A stretch of 64,000 bases of DNA, taken from Streptomyces europaeiscabiei (GTDB lineage: Bacteria; Actinomycetota; Actinomycetes; Streptomycetales; Streptomycetaceae). The notes below the pieces were generated by a model, which searched no databases, had not been told where the DNA came from, and worked only from the letters and a program-made list of their open reading frames with translations. Below are positions 9,061 to 17,228 of the stretch, piece after piece. Both the position numbers and the translations under genes were made by a program. Position 1 is the stretch's first letter; each line of letters starts with the position of its first letter. Where the stretch lies: contig NZ_CP107841.1 of the NCBI RefSeq assembly GCF_036346855.1, positions 6,328,001 through 6,392,000 of the forward strand, given 5' to 3'.

Positions 9061-10990
9061 CGATGGCCTCCTTGAGAGCCGTGGCGAGCTGCTCCGCCTT
9101 GAACGGCATACCGTTCACCTGGTTGTACGACTGGGCGTCGACCAGGTACTTCGCCCGGACGAGCATGGCGAGCTGCCCGAGGTTCATCTCGGGGACCACC
9201 ACCTTGTCGTAGCGCCTCAGCACCGCACCCAGATTCCGCGGGAAGGGGTTGAGGTGCCGCAGATGGGCCTGCGCGATGGACTCGCCGGCCGTACGCAGCC
9301 GCCGTACCGCCGCCGTGATCGGCCCGTACGTCGACCCCCAGCCCAGCACCAGGGTCCGGGCCTCGTGCGGATCGTCGACCTCGACGTCGGGCACGTCGAT
9401 CCCGTCGATCTTCGCCTGCCGGGTCCGCACCATGAAGTCGTGGTTGGCCGGGTCGTACGAGATGTTGCCCGTGCCGTCCTGCTTCTCGATGCCGCCGATC
9501 CGGTGTTCGAGCCCCGGCGTGCCCGGGATCGCCCAGGGGCGGGCGAGCGTCTGCGGGTCGCGCTTGTAGGGCCAGAAGACCTCGGTGCCGTCGTCGAGGG
9601 TGTGGTTGGGCCCCTGGGTGAACTGCACGGTCAGATCCGGCAGTTCGTCGGTCTCGGGGATGCGCCACGGCTCGCTGCCGTTGGCGAGGTAGCCGTCGGA
9701 CAGCAGGAAGACGGGCGTGCGGTATTTCAGCGCGATGCGGGCGGCCTCGATGGCCGCGTCGAAACAGTCGGCCGGAGTGCGCGGCGCGACGACCGGTACC
9801 GGCGCCTCCCCGTTCCTGCCGTACATCGCCTGGAGCAGATCCGCCTGCTCGGTCTTGGTCGGCAGCCCGGTGGACGGCCCGCCGCGCTGGATGTCGATGA
9901 CGAGCAGCGGCAGTTCGAGCGAGACGGCGAGCCCGATGGTCTCCGACTTGAGTGCCACGCCCGGACCACTCGTGGTGGTCACGGCCAGCGACCCCCCGAA
10001 CGCGGCCCCCAGCGCGGCCCCGATCCCCGCGATCTCGTCCTCGGCCTGGAAGGTCCGCACACCGAAGTTCTTGTGCCGGCTCAGCTCGTGCAGGATGTCC
10101 GAGGCCGGCGTGATCGGGTAGGAGCCCAGGTACAGCGGCAGATCCGCCTGCCGGGACGCCGCGATCAGCCCGTACGACAGTGCCAGGTTCCCGGAGATGT
10201 TCCGGTACGTGCCCACGGGGAAGGCGGTGGCGGCCGGCGCGACCTCGTAGCTGACCGCGAAGTCCTCGGTCGTCTCGCCGAAGTTCCACCCGGCGCGGAA
10301 GGCGGCGAGGTTGGCGGCCGCGATCTCGGGCTTCTTGGCGAACTTGGCCGCCAGGAACTTCTCGGTGCCCTCGGTCGGCCGGTGGTACATCCACGACAGC
10401 AGGCCTAGCGCGAACATGTTCTTGCTGCGCTCGGCCTCCTTGCGGCTGAGGTCGAATTCCTTGAGCGCCTCGACGGTGAGGGTGGTCAGCGGCACCGGAT
10501 GGACGCTGTATCCGTCCAGCGACCCGTCCTCCAGCGGGCTGGTCGCGTAACCGACCTTCTGCATCGCCCGTTTGGTGAACTCGTCCGTGTTGACGATGAT
10601 CTCCGCGCCGCGCGGCACGTCACCGATGTTCGCCTTCAGGGCGGCCGGGTTCATGGCGACGAGCACGTTGGGCGCGTCACCCGGGGTGAGGATGTCGTGG
10701 TCGGCGAAGTGCAGCTGGAAGCTGGACACACCCGGCAGGGTGCCGGCGGGGGCGCGGATCTCGGCGGGGAAGTTCGGCAGGGTGGAGAGGTCGTTGCCGA
10801 AGGACGCGGTCTCGGAGGTGAAGCGGTCGCCGGTGAGCTGCATCCCGTCACCGGAGTCCCCGGCGAACCGAATGATCACCCGATCGAGTCGGCGGACGTC
10901 CTTCGTCCCCGCCGGTTTGCGCTGTTCCCTCAGTTCTCCCAGAGCGGCCTCGTCGGCCTGCTCCGCTGGGCTGCTGACCTGGCTGGTCAC
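9053..10990 (-). CDS. korA: 2-oxoglutarate:ferredoxin oxidoreductase alpha subunit (fused gamma-alpha)
   Basis: 645 residues from GTG 10990, with GGAGG about nine bases upstream. The N-terminal 200 residues are the gamma domain (RFAGDSGDGMQLTGDRF), fused to an alpha domain beginning near SYGLIAASRQADLPLYLGSYPITPAS, with FQAEDEIAGIGAALGAAFGG and TTTSGPGVALKSE, typical of the CoA- and substrate-binding chain. This two-subunit KorAB form is usual in actinobacteria. It is the first gene of the korAB pair. The ~280 bases upstream hold its promoter and a 15-bp palindrome near the regulator gene beyond. Confidence 0.93.
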   Translation of the reverse strand: MTSQVSSPAEQADEAALGELREQRKPAGTKDVRRLDRVIIRFAGDSGDGMQLTGDRFTSETASFGNDLSTLPNFPAEIRAPAGTLPGVSSFQLHFADHDILTPGDAPNVLVAMNPAALKANIGDVPRGAEIIVNTDEFTKRAMQKVGYATSPLEDGSLDGYSVHPVPLTTLTVEALKEFDLSRKEAERSKNMFALGLLSWMYHRPTEGTEKFLAAKFAKKPEIAAANLAAFRAGWNFGETTEDFAVSYEVAPAATAFPVGTYRNISGNLALSYGLIAASRQADLPLYLGSYPITPASDILHELSRHKNFGVRTFQAEDEIAGIGAALGAAFGGSLAVTTTSGPGVALKSETIGLAVSLELPLLVIDIQRGGPSTGLPTKTEQADLLQAMYGRNGEAPVPVVAPRTPADCFDAAIEAARIALKYRTPVFLLSDGYLANGSEPWRIPETDELPDLTVQFTQGPNHTLDDGTEVFWPYKRDPQTLARPWAIPGTPGLEHRIGGIEKQDGTGNISYDPANHDFMVRTRQAKIDGIDVPDVEVDDPHEARTLVLGWGSTYGPITAAVRRLRTAGESIAQAHLRHLNPFPRNLGAVLRRYDKVVVPEMNLGQLAMLVRAKYLVDAQSYNQVNGMPFKAEQLATALKEAIDG

Positions 10991-11255
10991 TGAACTGGAC
11001 CTCCCTCGGGGCGGCTGTCCGGGAACGGCCGTCCCGCCGGCCCTCCCAAGACCAACCCTACGTCGGCAAGGGTGGCGATCCCCTTAGCTTTTGCCTGCTG
11101 GACGCTGTTTCGAGACTGCCGAACGCCCTGACTTGTCACGATTTACCCGTCACTGTCGCTTCCATTGAGGACGCGCACCGCCGGCCGGCGGTTCTCGGGC
11201 CGGGCGGCGGGTTGCGAGGGCGGGTGCGGAAGTCGAAGGACCGGTCGACCGCTTA

Positions 11256-11270
11256 CTGACACAGTGTCAG
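11256..11270. promoter_or_regulatory. 15-bp perfect palindrome, operator-like
   Basis: CTGACAC-A-GTGTCAG: seven-base arms around one base, too tight to fold as an RNA hairpin and therefore more like a dimeric DNA-binding site. It is 4 bases beyond the response-regulator stop codon and about 265 bases upstream of korA, both on the minus strand. The protein that binds it is not evident. Confidence 0.45.
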
Positions 11271-11274
11271 ATGG

Positions 11275-11946
11275 TCATGAATTGAGGTAGGTGAGCACCG
11301 CCAGAACACGCCGGTGGTCCCCGTCGCTCGGGGACAGCCCGAGCTTCAGGAAGATGTTGCTGACGTGCTTCTCGACGGCCCCGTCGCTGACGACGAGCTG
11401 CCGGGCGATCGCCGAGTTGGTCCGCCCCTCCGCCATCAGCCCCAGCACCTCACGCTCCCGCGGGGTGAGCCCCGCGACCACGTCCTGCTTCCGGCTCCGC
11501 CCGAGCAGCTGCGCGACCACCTCCGGGTCCAGCGCCGTACCGCCCCGTGCCACCCGCACCACAGCGTCCACGAACTCCCGCACCTCGGCCACCCGGTCCT
11601 TCAACAGGTACCCGACGCCGCGGCTGGACCCCGCGAGCAGTTCGGTGGCGTAGCGCTCCTCCACGTACTGCGACAACACGAGCACCCCCAGTTCCGGATA
11701 CTGCTTCCGCAGCTGTACGGCAGCCCGCACGCCTTCGTCGGTGTGCGTCGGCGGCATCCGCACATCCGCCACGACCACGTCCGGGAGATCGCCCTGCGCC
11801 GCGAACTCCGTGATCGTCTTGATCAGGGCGTTGCCGTCCCCGACCCCCGCCACGACGTCGTGCCCCCGGTCGGTCAGCAGTCGCGTCAGTCCCTCCCGCA
11901 ACAGCACCGAATCCTCGGCGATGACCACCCGCACCCTGTCCTCCAC
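11275..11946 (-). CDS. NarL/LuxR-type response regulator
   Basis: 223 residues from GTG 11946 (MEDRVRVVIAEDSVLL); the open frame extends upstream but that part is low-complexity. The receiver domain has the acidic pair E11-D12, the phospho-acceptor Asp61 in VVVADVRMPP and the conserved Lys in YLLKDRV. The C-terminal LuxR helix-turn-helix is LTPREREVLGLMAEGRTNSA with VEKHVSNIFLKLGL. It should bind DNA as a dimer when phosphorylated. Its partners are probably the two histidine kinases encoded upstream on the same strand, although about 1 kb of noncoding DNA separates them. A start slightly upstream is possible. Confidence 0.9.
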   Translation of the reverse strand: MEDRVRVVIAEDSVLLREGLTRLLTDRGHDVVAGVGDGNALIKTITEFAAQGDLPDVVVADVRMPPTHTDEGVRAAVQLRKQYPELGVLVLSQYVEERYATELLAGSSRGVGYLLKDRVAEVREFVDAVVRVARGGTALDPEVVAQLLGRSRKQDVVAGLTPREREVLGLMAEGRTNSAIARQLVVSDGAVEKHVSNIFLKLGLSPSDGDHRRVLAVLTYLNS

Positions 11947-12948
11947 GCCTTGTCCCCCCACGACACCCACATCCACCCCGGTCGGCCCGTGCTCCGGGCC
12001 CGCCCCGTACGACAGCCCCAGCATTCCAGCATCGGAACGCCCGAGCGCTGCGCCGACCGGAGAACAGGGGCAGGAACACCCCACGAACTGGCCGAATGCC
12101 GCCCTCGCCCCACCGGACAGGGGATTCAGCGCCGGGCGCTCCGCCTGGAGGGGTGAGGGTTGGGGTGGGGGCGGCTTGGAGGGGCCGGGGGCCGGGGCCA
12201 TGGAAGCCCGGGTTGGGCCGAGGGCCGAGGGCCGAGGGCCGAGAAGACGTGAACCGGGCGAGTCCGGAAGAGAACACGGAAGCGCGCCCGAGGGTGGTAA
12301 GCCCTGGACGCGCTCGCCGGGACATCCTTGACGCAACGTGGGCACGGGCCGCCACGGTCAGGCCCGCTGCCGCTGCTGCCGCTGCTGCCGCCGCTGCCGC
12401 CTCTGGCGTCGAGCCGCCCCCCGGCTGCCGTTCGCAGGCCCGCCCTTACCCCAGCTAATTCCCGCCCGGCTGCCGCGCGCCCCCGCGACCGCTGCCGGGC
12501 CGCTCTCAGCCGATCACTGTCGGGTCGTGATGCCGGGCGCGCGCCGCCAGGGTCAGGCTGCCGCTGCTGCTGCCGCCTCTGGCGTCGAGCCGCCCCCGGC
12601 TGCCGCTCGTAGGCCGCCCTTACCCCAGCTAATTCCCGCCCGGCTGCCGCGCGCCCCCGCGACCGCTGTCGGGCCGCTTTCAGCCGATCACTGTCGGGTC
12701 GTGATGCCGGGCGCGCGCCGCCACGGTCAGGCCGCTGCCGCTGCCGCTGCTGCCGCCGCCTCTGGCGTCGAGCCGCCCCCCGGCTGCCGCTCGTAGGCCC
12801 GCCCTCATCCAGGGCCCTGGGACCCGGCTCCCGCCCTCGGCCTCGGAGGCCGATGTCTGCTCACGGCCTTCGCCCGCGGGCCCCGGTTCCTGCCCTCGCC
12901 GTGGCCCTCAAGCAAGCCCTGGCCCTGCCGTCACCTCAGCTTTCGCCG
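11947..12948. other. 1-kb intergenic region between response regulator and kinase
   Basis: No convincing gene is seen on either strand; open frames here are low-complexity with no family resemblance. The right half contains the tandem repeat listed separately. The left part (11947-12340) should hold the promoter of the response regulator; it is G-rich with runs such as GGGCCGAGGGCCGAGGGCC at about 12218-12236. The length is unusual for a Streptomyces two-component locus. Confidence 0.6.
12348..12810. repeat. Noncoding tandem repeat, unit about 176-183 bp, ~2.5 copies
   Basis: Anchor segments recur in order: CTCTGGCGTCGAGCCGCCCC at 12401, 12577 and 12760; TACCCCAGCTAATTCCCGCC at about 12447 and 12621; and GCCGCCACGGTCAGG-like blocks at about 12348, 12543 and 12718. 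The number of GCTGCC/GCTGCT triplets between anchors differs between copies, as expected from slippage. Each full copy also has ATCAC, nine bases, GTGAT (inverted). The copies are not spaced like CRISPR repeats and have no matching open frame. Confidence 0.8.
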
Positions 12949-14280
12949 TCACGCCGCCCGCCACGGCAGCTCTGCCGTCACCCGGGTCGGCCCCCCGGCC
13001 GGCGAGTCGACGACGAGGATGCCGTCGACCGCCCCGATCCGCTCGGCGAGCCCCGCCAGGCCGGAGCCGCGCCCGGTGTCGGCGCCGCCCACGCCGTCGT
13101 CGGTGACCTGCAGCATCAGGCGGTTCTCGACCTTCCACACATCCACGGTCGCCTGCGAGGCCCCCGCGTGCTTGCTGACGTTCTGCAGCAGCTCGGAGAC
13201 GGTGAAGTACGCGATGCCCTCGATCGCCGGCACCGGCCGTGCCGGCAGGTCCACGTCCACCACCACCGTCACCGCACACCGCGAGGCGATCGACGACAGC
13301 GCCGCGTCGAGCCCCCGGTCGGTCAGCACGGCCGGATGGATGCCCCGCGCGAGATCCCGCAGCTCCTGCAGCGCCGTCTTCACCTCACCGTGCGCCGAGT
13401 CCACCATCACCGCCGCCGCCCGCGGGTCCTCCGCCAGCTTCTCCTTCGCCAGCCCCAGATCCATGGCCAACGCCACCAGCCGTGCCTGCGCCCCGTCGTG
13501 CAGATCCCGCTCGATCCGCCGCAGATCAGCCGCGGCGGTGTCGATCACGACCCCCCGGTCCGACTCCAGCTCGACCACCCGCGCGCCCAGCCGCGACGGC
13601 CCGAGCAGCGCGCTCACCATCCCCCGGTCGACCATCGTCAGCCCCCGCACGATCCACGGCGTGGCCATCGTGAAGAGCAGCCCCACCAGCGCGGTCACGG
13701 TCACCTCGAACGGGTTGTTCAGGTACACGGAGTGCGTCTCGTCCCCGTACAACTGCAACCCGTCCTGTCCGGCCCACACGGGGAAGACCCAGAACCACAG
13801 CGGATAGGTCAGCATCGCCCACCCGTACGTCCAGAAGGTCACCGCCACCACGAACGAGAACACCGACCACGGGAACTGCACGACCGCGTACAGCAGCTGC
13901 CGCCACGACGACCCGCTGCGCAGCACGGCGCCCATCCACGCCATCGCCCCGCGCCCCTTCGGCCGCAACGGCTCCGGCGCGGACACCTCCACCCCGAGCA
14001 ACGCCCGCGCCCGCGCCCGCTCCAGCGCGCCGAACCCCCGGCACCCGGCCAGCCCCGCCGCCAGCACCGGCACCCCGAGGAACGTGACCAGCAGCCCCGC
14101 GCCGACCGACACCATCGTCACGGCGTACGTGAACAACAGGATCCCCACCGGCAGCCCCAGCAGCACATACCCGAGCTCCCGCCGGCTGCGCGCCTCGAAC
14201 GGCGCCCGCAACCCGGCCGGCATCCGGCGCCGCCGCTCCTCGTCCCAACTCCCGTACCCGTGCCCGTACTCCGTGGCCAT
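12949..14280 (-). CDS. Sensor histidine kinase (HisKA_3 type), copy 1
   Basis: 443 residues from ATG 14280. The N-terminal half has several membrane segments (about 35-80, 130-165, 190-212). The dimerisation/phospho-acceptor motif IERDLHDGAQARL places the reactive His near 261. The ATPase domain follows with the N box ELLQNVSKHAGAS and G boxes DDGVGGADTGRGSGLAGLAERI. This is the kinase class that pairs with NarL/LuxR regulators. It is a paralogue of the next kinase upstream, with long stretches of near-identical DNA, so the pair arose by tandem duplication. Its extracellular part is larger than in copy 2, with a Trp/Tyr-rich insert around 150-190 that might sense a different signal. Confidence 0.92.
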   Translation of the reverse strand: MATEYGHGYGSWDEERRRRMPAGLRAPFEARSRRELGYVLLGLPVGILLFTYAVTMVSVGAGLLVTFLGVPVLAAGLAGCRGFGALERARARALLGVEVSAPEPLRPKGRGAMAWMGAVLRSGSSWRQLLYAVVQFPWSVFSFVVAVTFWTYGWAMLTYPLWFWVFPVWAGQDGLQLYGDETHSVYLNNPFEVTVTALVGLLFTMATPWIVRGLTMVDRGMVSALLGPSRLGARVVELESDRGVVIDTAAADLRRIERDLHDGAQARLVALAMDLGLAKEKLAEDPRAAAVMVDSAHGEVKTALQELRDLARGIHPAVLTDRGLDAALSSIASRCAVTVVVDVDLPARPVPAIEGIAYFTVSELLQNVSKHAGASQATVDVWKVENRLMLQVTDDGVGGADTGRGSGLAGLAERIGAVDGILVVDSPAGGPTRVTAELPWRAA

Positions 14281-14407
14281 CACCGTCGCCCGCCTTCCCT
14301 GGTCCCGCACTCCCGATGTCGTACTCCCACCCTGCTCGCCCCGGCCCTGGCGGACCATGGAGCAAGTCGGCGTCTCGACACGGGGGTTTTCCCCACCCCA
14401 CGCAACC

Positions 14408-14460
14408 AGAGCCGCGCCCCGAAAGGGGCCCGGGGAACCGCGCGAGCAACAACCACCACG
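14408..14460. repeat. Dispersed Streptomyces-type intergenic repeat
   Basis: The segment contains GCCCCGAAAGGGGC (5-bp stem with a GAAA loop) followed by CCGGGGAACCGCGCGAGCAA. This resembles a short element I recognise as common between Streptomyces genes (hairpin then CGCGGGGAACtGCGCGA). It lies in the 286-base gap between the two kinase genes. Its function is unknown; it may act as a terminator or processing signal. Confidence 0.5.
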
Positions 14461-14566
14461 AACCAGCTCCCGCCCACGACGCGACACCCCCACGGAGAAA
14501 AGGCGAACGGGCGCCCACAGCGAAGAACCCCTCGCCCCAAGGCACCCGACCGCGAACACACCCCGG

Positions 14567-15814
14567 TCAACCGCCGGAGGTACCCGCACCCCGTCCACGC
14601 CAGGGCAACTCCGCCGTGACAGTCGTGGGCCCACCCACCGGAGAGTCGATGACGAACAGCCCGTCGACCGCGTCGAGCCGCTCCGCGAGCCCGGCGATAC
14701 CGGTGCCCCCGTCGAGCCGCGCACCCCCACGCCCGTCGTCCCACACCTGAATCAGCAGCCGGTCGTCGGAACGCCAGACATCCACCGAGGCGGCCTTCGC
14801 CCCACTGTGCTTGCTGATGTTCTGCAGCAGCTCGGACACGGTGAAGTACGCGATGCCCTCGATGGCGGCGGCAGGCCGCGCCGCGAGATCGACGCTCACC
14901 CTCACCGGCGCGACGCACCGCGCCGCGACCGACGACAACGCCGCGTCGAGCCCCCGATCCGTCAGCACCGCCGGATGGATCCCCCGCGCCAGATCCCGCA
15001 GCTCCTGCAACGCCAGCTTCACCTCACCGTGGGCCTCGTCCACCATCGAGGCAGCCGCGTCGGGATCCTCCAGCAGCTTCTCCTTGGCGAGCCCGAGCCC
15101 CATCGCCAGATTCACCAGCCGCGCCTGCGCCCCGTCGTGCAGATCCCGCTCGATCCGCCGCAGATCGGCCGCGGCCGTGTCGACGACGACCCCCCGGTCG
15201 GACTCCAGCTCCGCGATCCGCCGCTCCAGCTCGTCGGAGGGCGACAACAGGGACCGCACCATCACCCGGTCCACGTTCGTCAGCCCCCGCACGATGTACG
15301 GCAGCACCGGCCACGCCACGAACAGCCCCGTGAGGGTGATCACGAACGTCGTGACGGCCCACGGCATCCGGATCAGCTCGTACAGCATCGAACGCCAGCC
15401 GACCGGATCCTTCACGCTCATCCACACCTGCGCGAAGAACCCCTCGTCCGCCCGCCGTCCGATGCCACGGAACGGCAGCGGACTCGGCTCGTCCACCCGC
15501 ACCCGCAGCAGCGCCCGCGCCCGTATCCGCTCCAGCCGCCCCAACTGCCGGGCCCCCATCAACGCGGCGGCGAGCAGCGGAAAACCGATCACCGTCAACG
15601 TCAGGAAGGCACTGGTGAACAGCACCGTCGTCACGTACACGAACCCGAACAGCGCGAGCGGCAGGTTCGCCAGCAGATGCGCGATCTCCCGCCACGTCTG
15701 CCCCCCGAACGCGAACTGTGCGGGCGGCAGCGGATCGGAGGGCGTCTGGCTGGAGGGCAGCGGACGACCGTACGGCCGCCCGGAGCCGGCCGGGGAAGAG
15801 AGGGATTCGGTCAT
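14567..15814 (-). CDS. Sensor histidine kinase (HisKA_3 type), copy 2
   Basis: 415 residues from ATG 15814. Four or more membrane segments occur in the first 170 residues. The motif RIERDLHDGAQARLVNLA places the phospho-acceptor His near 226, and the ATPase domain has ELLQNISKHSGAK and DDGRGGARLDGGTGIAGLAERL. It is the first gene of the kinase/regulator group on the minus strand and its start is 287 bases from nuoA, which runs the other way. The shared region could let the regulator act on both its own locus and the nuo operon (inference). The N-terminal 35 residues are Pro/Ser-rich and cytosolic. Confidence 0.92.
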   Translation of the reverse strand: MTESLSSPAGSGRPYGRPLPSSQTPSDPLPPAQFAFGGQTWREIAHLLANLPLALFGFVYVTTVLFTSAFLTLTVIGFPLLAAALMGARQLGRLERIRARALLRVRVDEPSPLPFRGIGRRADEGFFAQVWMSVKDPVGWRSMLYELIRMPWAVTTFVITLTGLFVAWPVLPYIVRGLTNVDRVMVRSLLSPSDELERRIAELESDRGVVVDTAAADLRRIERDLHDGAQARLVNLAMGLGLAKEKLLEDPDAAASMVDEAHGEVKLALQELRDLARGIHPAVLTDRGLDAALSSVAARCVAPVRVSVDLAARPAAAIEGIAYFTVSELLQNISKHSGAKAASVDVWRSDDRLLIQVWDDGRGGARLDGGTGIAGLAERLDAVDGLFVIDSPVGGPTTVTAELPWRGRGAGTSGG

Positions 15815-16101
15815 GCCACCACCCTGCCCGCCCGCCCCCGCCCCGCGCCATGAGGCGGACCTCCCCGGCCACCCTGGGGAAAACCCCACCCCACCTGGTC
15901 CTGCCCCGTCCCGACCCCGCTCCCCTCACCCGTCCCGGCCCGGACACGACGGCACTCCGGAGTGCCGACCTGTGACGGGCTGCTTACGGTCTCTTTAGCA
16001 GGGCCTAGACTCCCGTGCGTACAGATCGTCGAACAGCGAAGCACGTACGGCGTCCGCATCACGTACGTACGAATCGCCAGGCCAGGGAGCGAGGGACGGA
16101 C

Positions 16102-16545
16102 GTGCCGGAACCGACCGTCGCCGTAGCGGCGGAACCGACCGTCGGCGCAGCCACGGAACCGACCGTCGCCGTAGCGGCGGACTACTTCCAGTCCTACTCG
16201 GTGGTCGGACTGCTCGCCGCCGTGGGCGTGCTCTTCGTCGCCGTCGCCTTCGGCGCGGGACGCCTCCTGCGGCCCGAGGTCCCCACCCGGGAGAAGCTCC
16301 TGACGTACGAGTGCGGCGTCGACCCCGTCGGCGAGGGCTGGGCCCACACCCAGGTCCGCTACTACGTCTACGCCTTCCTCTACGTCATCTTCGCCATCGA
16401 CTCGATCTTCCTCTTCCCCTGGGCGACGGTCTTCGCCGACCCCGGCTACGGCGCGACGACCCTCGTCGAGATGTTCGTCTTCCTCGGGTTCCTCGCCGTG
16501 GGCCTGCTCTACGCATACAAGAAGGGCGTCCTGGCATGGACGTGA
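16102..16545 (+). CDS. nuoA: NADH-quinone oxidoreductase subunit A homologue
   Basis: 147 residues from GTG 16102, with GAGGGA five bases upstream; an ATG/GTG further upstream is not needed. Residues 3-26 are a threefold 8-residue repeat ([24 protein letters not shown]). Three membrane helices follow, with the loop [12 protein letters not shown] (conserved Cys that contacts the quinone region) and [16 protein letters not shown]. In typical NuoA the latter reads FDxE; here the Asp is Ala and the Glu is Asp. It heads an operon in which nuoB overlaps its end by 10 bases. It belongs to the membrane arm, next to the quinone site. Confidence 0.9.
   Translation: MPEPTVAVAAEPTVGAATEPTVAVAADYFQSYSVVGLLAAVGVLFVAVAFGAGRLLRPEVPTREKLLTYECGVDPVGEGWAHTQVRYYVYAFLYVIFAIDSIFLFPWATVFADPGYGATTLVEMFVFLGFLAVGLLYAYKKGVLAWT
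16108..16179 (+). repeat. 24-bp tandem repeat inside nuoA
   Basis: Three in-frame copies of a 24-base unit (16108-16131, 16132-16155, 16156-16179). Copies 1 and 3 are identical; copy 2 differs at a few bases. They encode the N-terminal [24 protein letters not shown] segment before the first membrane helix, so copy number could vary without a frameshift. Confidence 0.9.
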
Positions 16546-17228
16546 CGCCAGAAACGAATCCGCCGGAGGCGGGCGCCCCGCAGCCCGTTCTCCTCCCGGA
16601 GCCGAAACGGCTGGGTGCCCTCGCCCGCCTCGCGCCCGAGCCGATGAAGGTGATCCTCAACTGGGGCCGCCGGTACTCCCTCTGGGTCTTCAACTTCGGC
16701 CTCGCCTGCTGCGCGATCGAGTTCATCGCCGCGTCCATGGCCCGCCACGACTTCATCCGCCTCGGCGTCATCCCGTTCGCGCCCGGCCCGCGCCAGGCCG
16801 ACCTGATGGTGGTGTCGGGCACGGTCACGGACAAGATGGCCCCGGCGGTGAAGCGCCTCTACGAACAGATGCCTGAGCCGAAGTACGTCATCTCCTTCGG
16901 CGCGTGCAGCAACTGCGGCGGCCCCTACTGGGACTCCTACTCGGTCACCAAGGGCGTCGACCAGATCATCCCCGTCGACGTCTACGTCCCCGGCTGCCCG
17001 CCCCGCCCGGAGGCCCTCCTCCAGGGCATCCTGAAACTCCAGGAGAAGATCGCCCGGGAGTCCCTGGGGGAGCGCTACGCCAACGACCCCGGCACGACAG
17101 GCCGCGCTGCGGCAGGCCCCCGCCCGTCCGCGGCGGCCCTGCAGAGCGGCTTGGTGAAGCCACCGGCGGCCGATTCCGATGCCGCCGAAACGGCCGCCGG
17201 TGGTGGCGCTGAAGTGGGGGACAAGTGA
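16536..17228 (+). CDS. nuoB: NADH-quinone oxidoreductase subunit B homologue (N2 cluster)
   Basis: 230 residues from ATG 16536, overlapping nuoA. The ligands of the [4Fe-4S] N2 cluster are intact: the adjacent Cys pair in [10 protein letters not shown], the Cys in [11 protein letters not shown] and the Cys in [11 protein letters not shown]2 is the last cluster before quinone. The catalytic core ends near residue 180 ([11 protein letters not shown]); a further 50 residues of Ala/Pro/Gly-rich sequence have no counterpart in standard NuoB. Normally this subunit docks on NuoD and NuoI; no nuoD is present in this operon, so a NuoD from another locus or an alternative partner must be used. The stop overlaps the GTG of nuoC. 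Confidence 0.95.
   Translation: MDVTPETNPPEAGAPQPVLLPEPKRLGALARLAPEPMKVILNWGRRYSLWVFNFGLACCAIEFIAASMARHDFIRLGVIPFAPGPRQADLMVVSGTVTDKMAPAVKRLYEQMPEPKYVISFGACSNCGGPYWDSYSVTKGVDQIIPVDVYVPGCPPRPEALLQGILKLQEKIARESLGERYANDPGTTGRAAAGPRPSAAALQSGLVKPPAADSDAAETAAGGGAEVGDK

Noticed and set aside
12348..12810. CRISPR array
   Set aside because: The unit is ~180 bp with internal identity throughout, not short repeats with unique spacers, and no cas genes are nearby.
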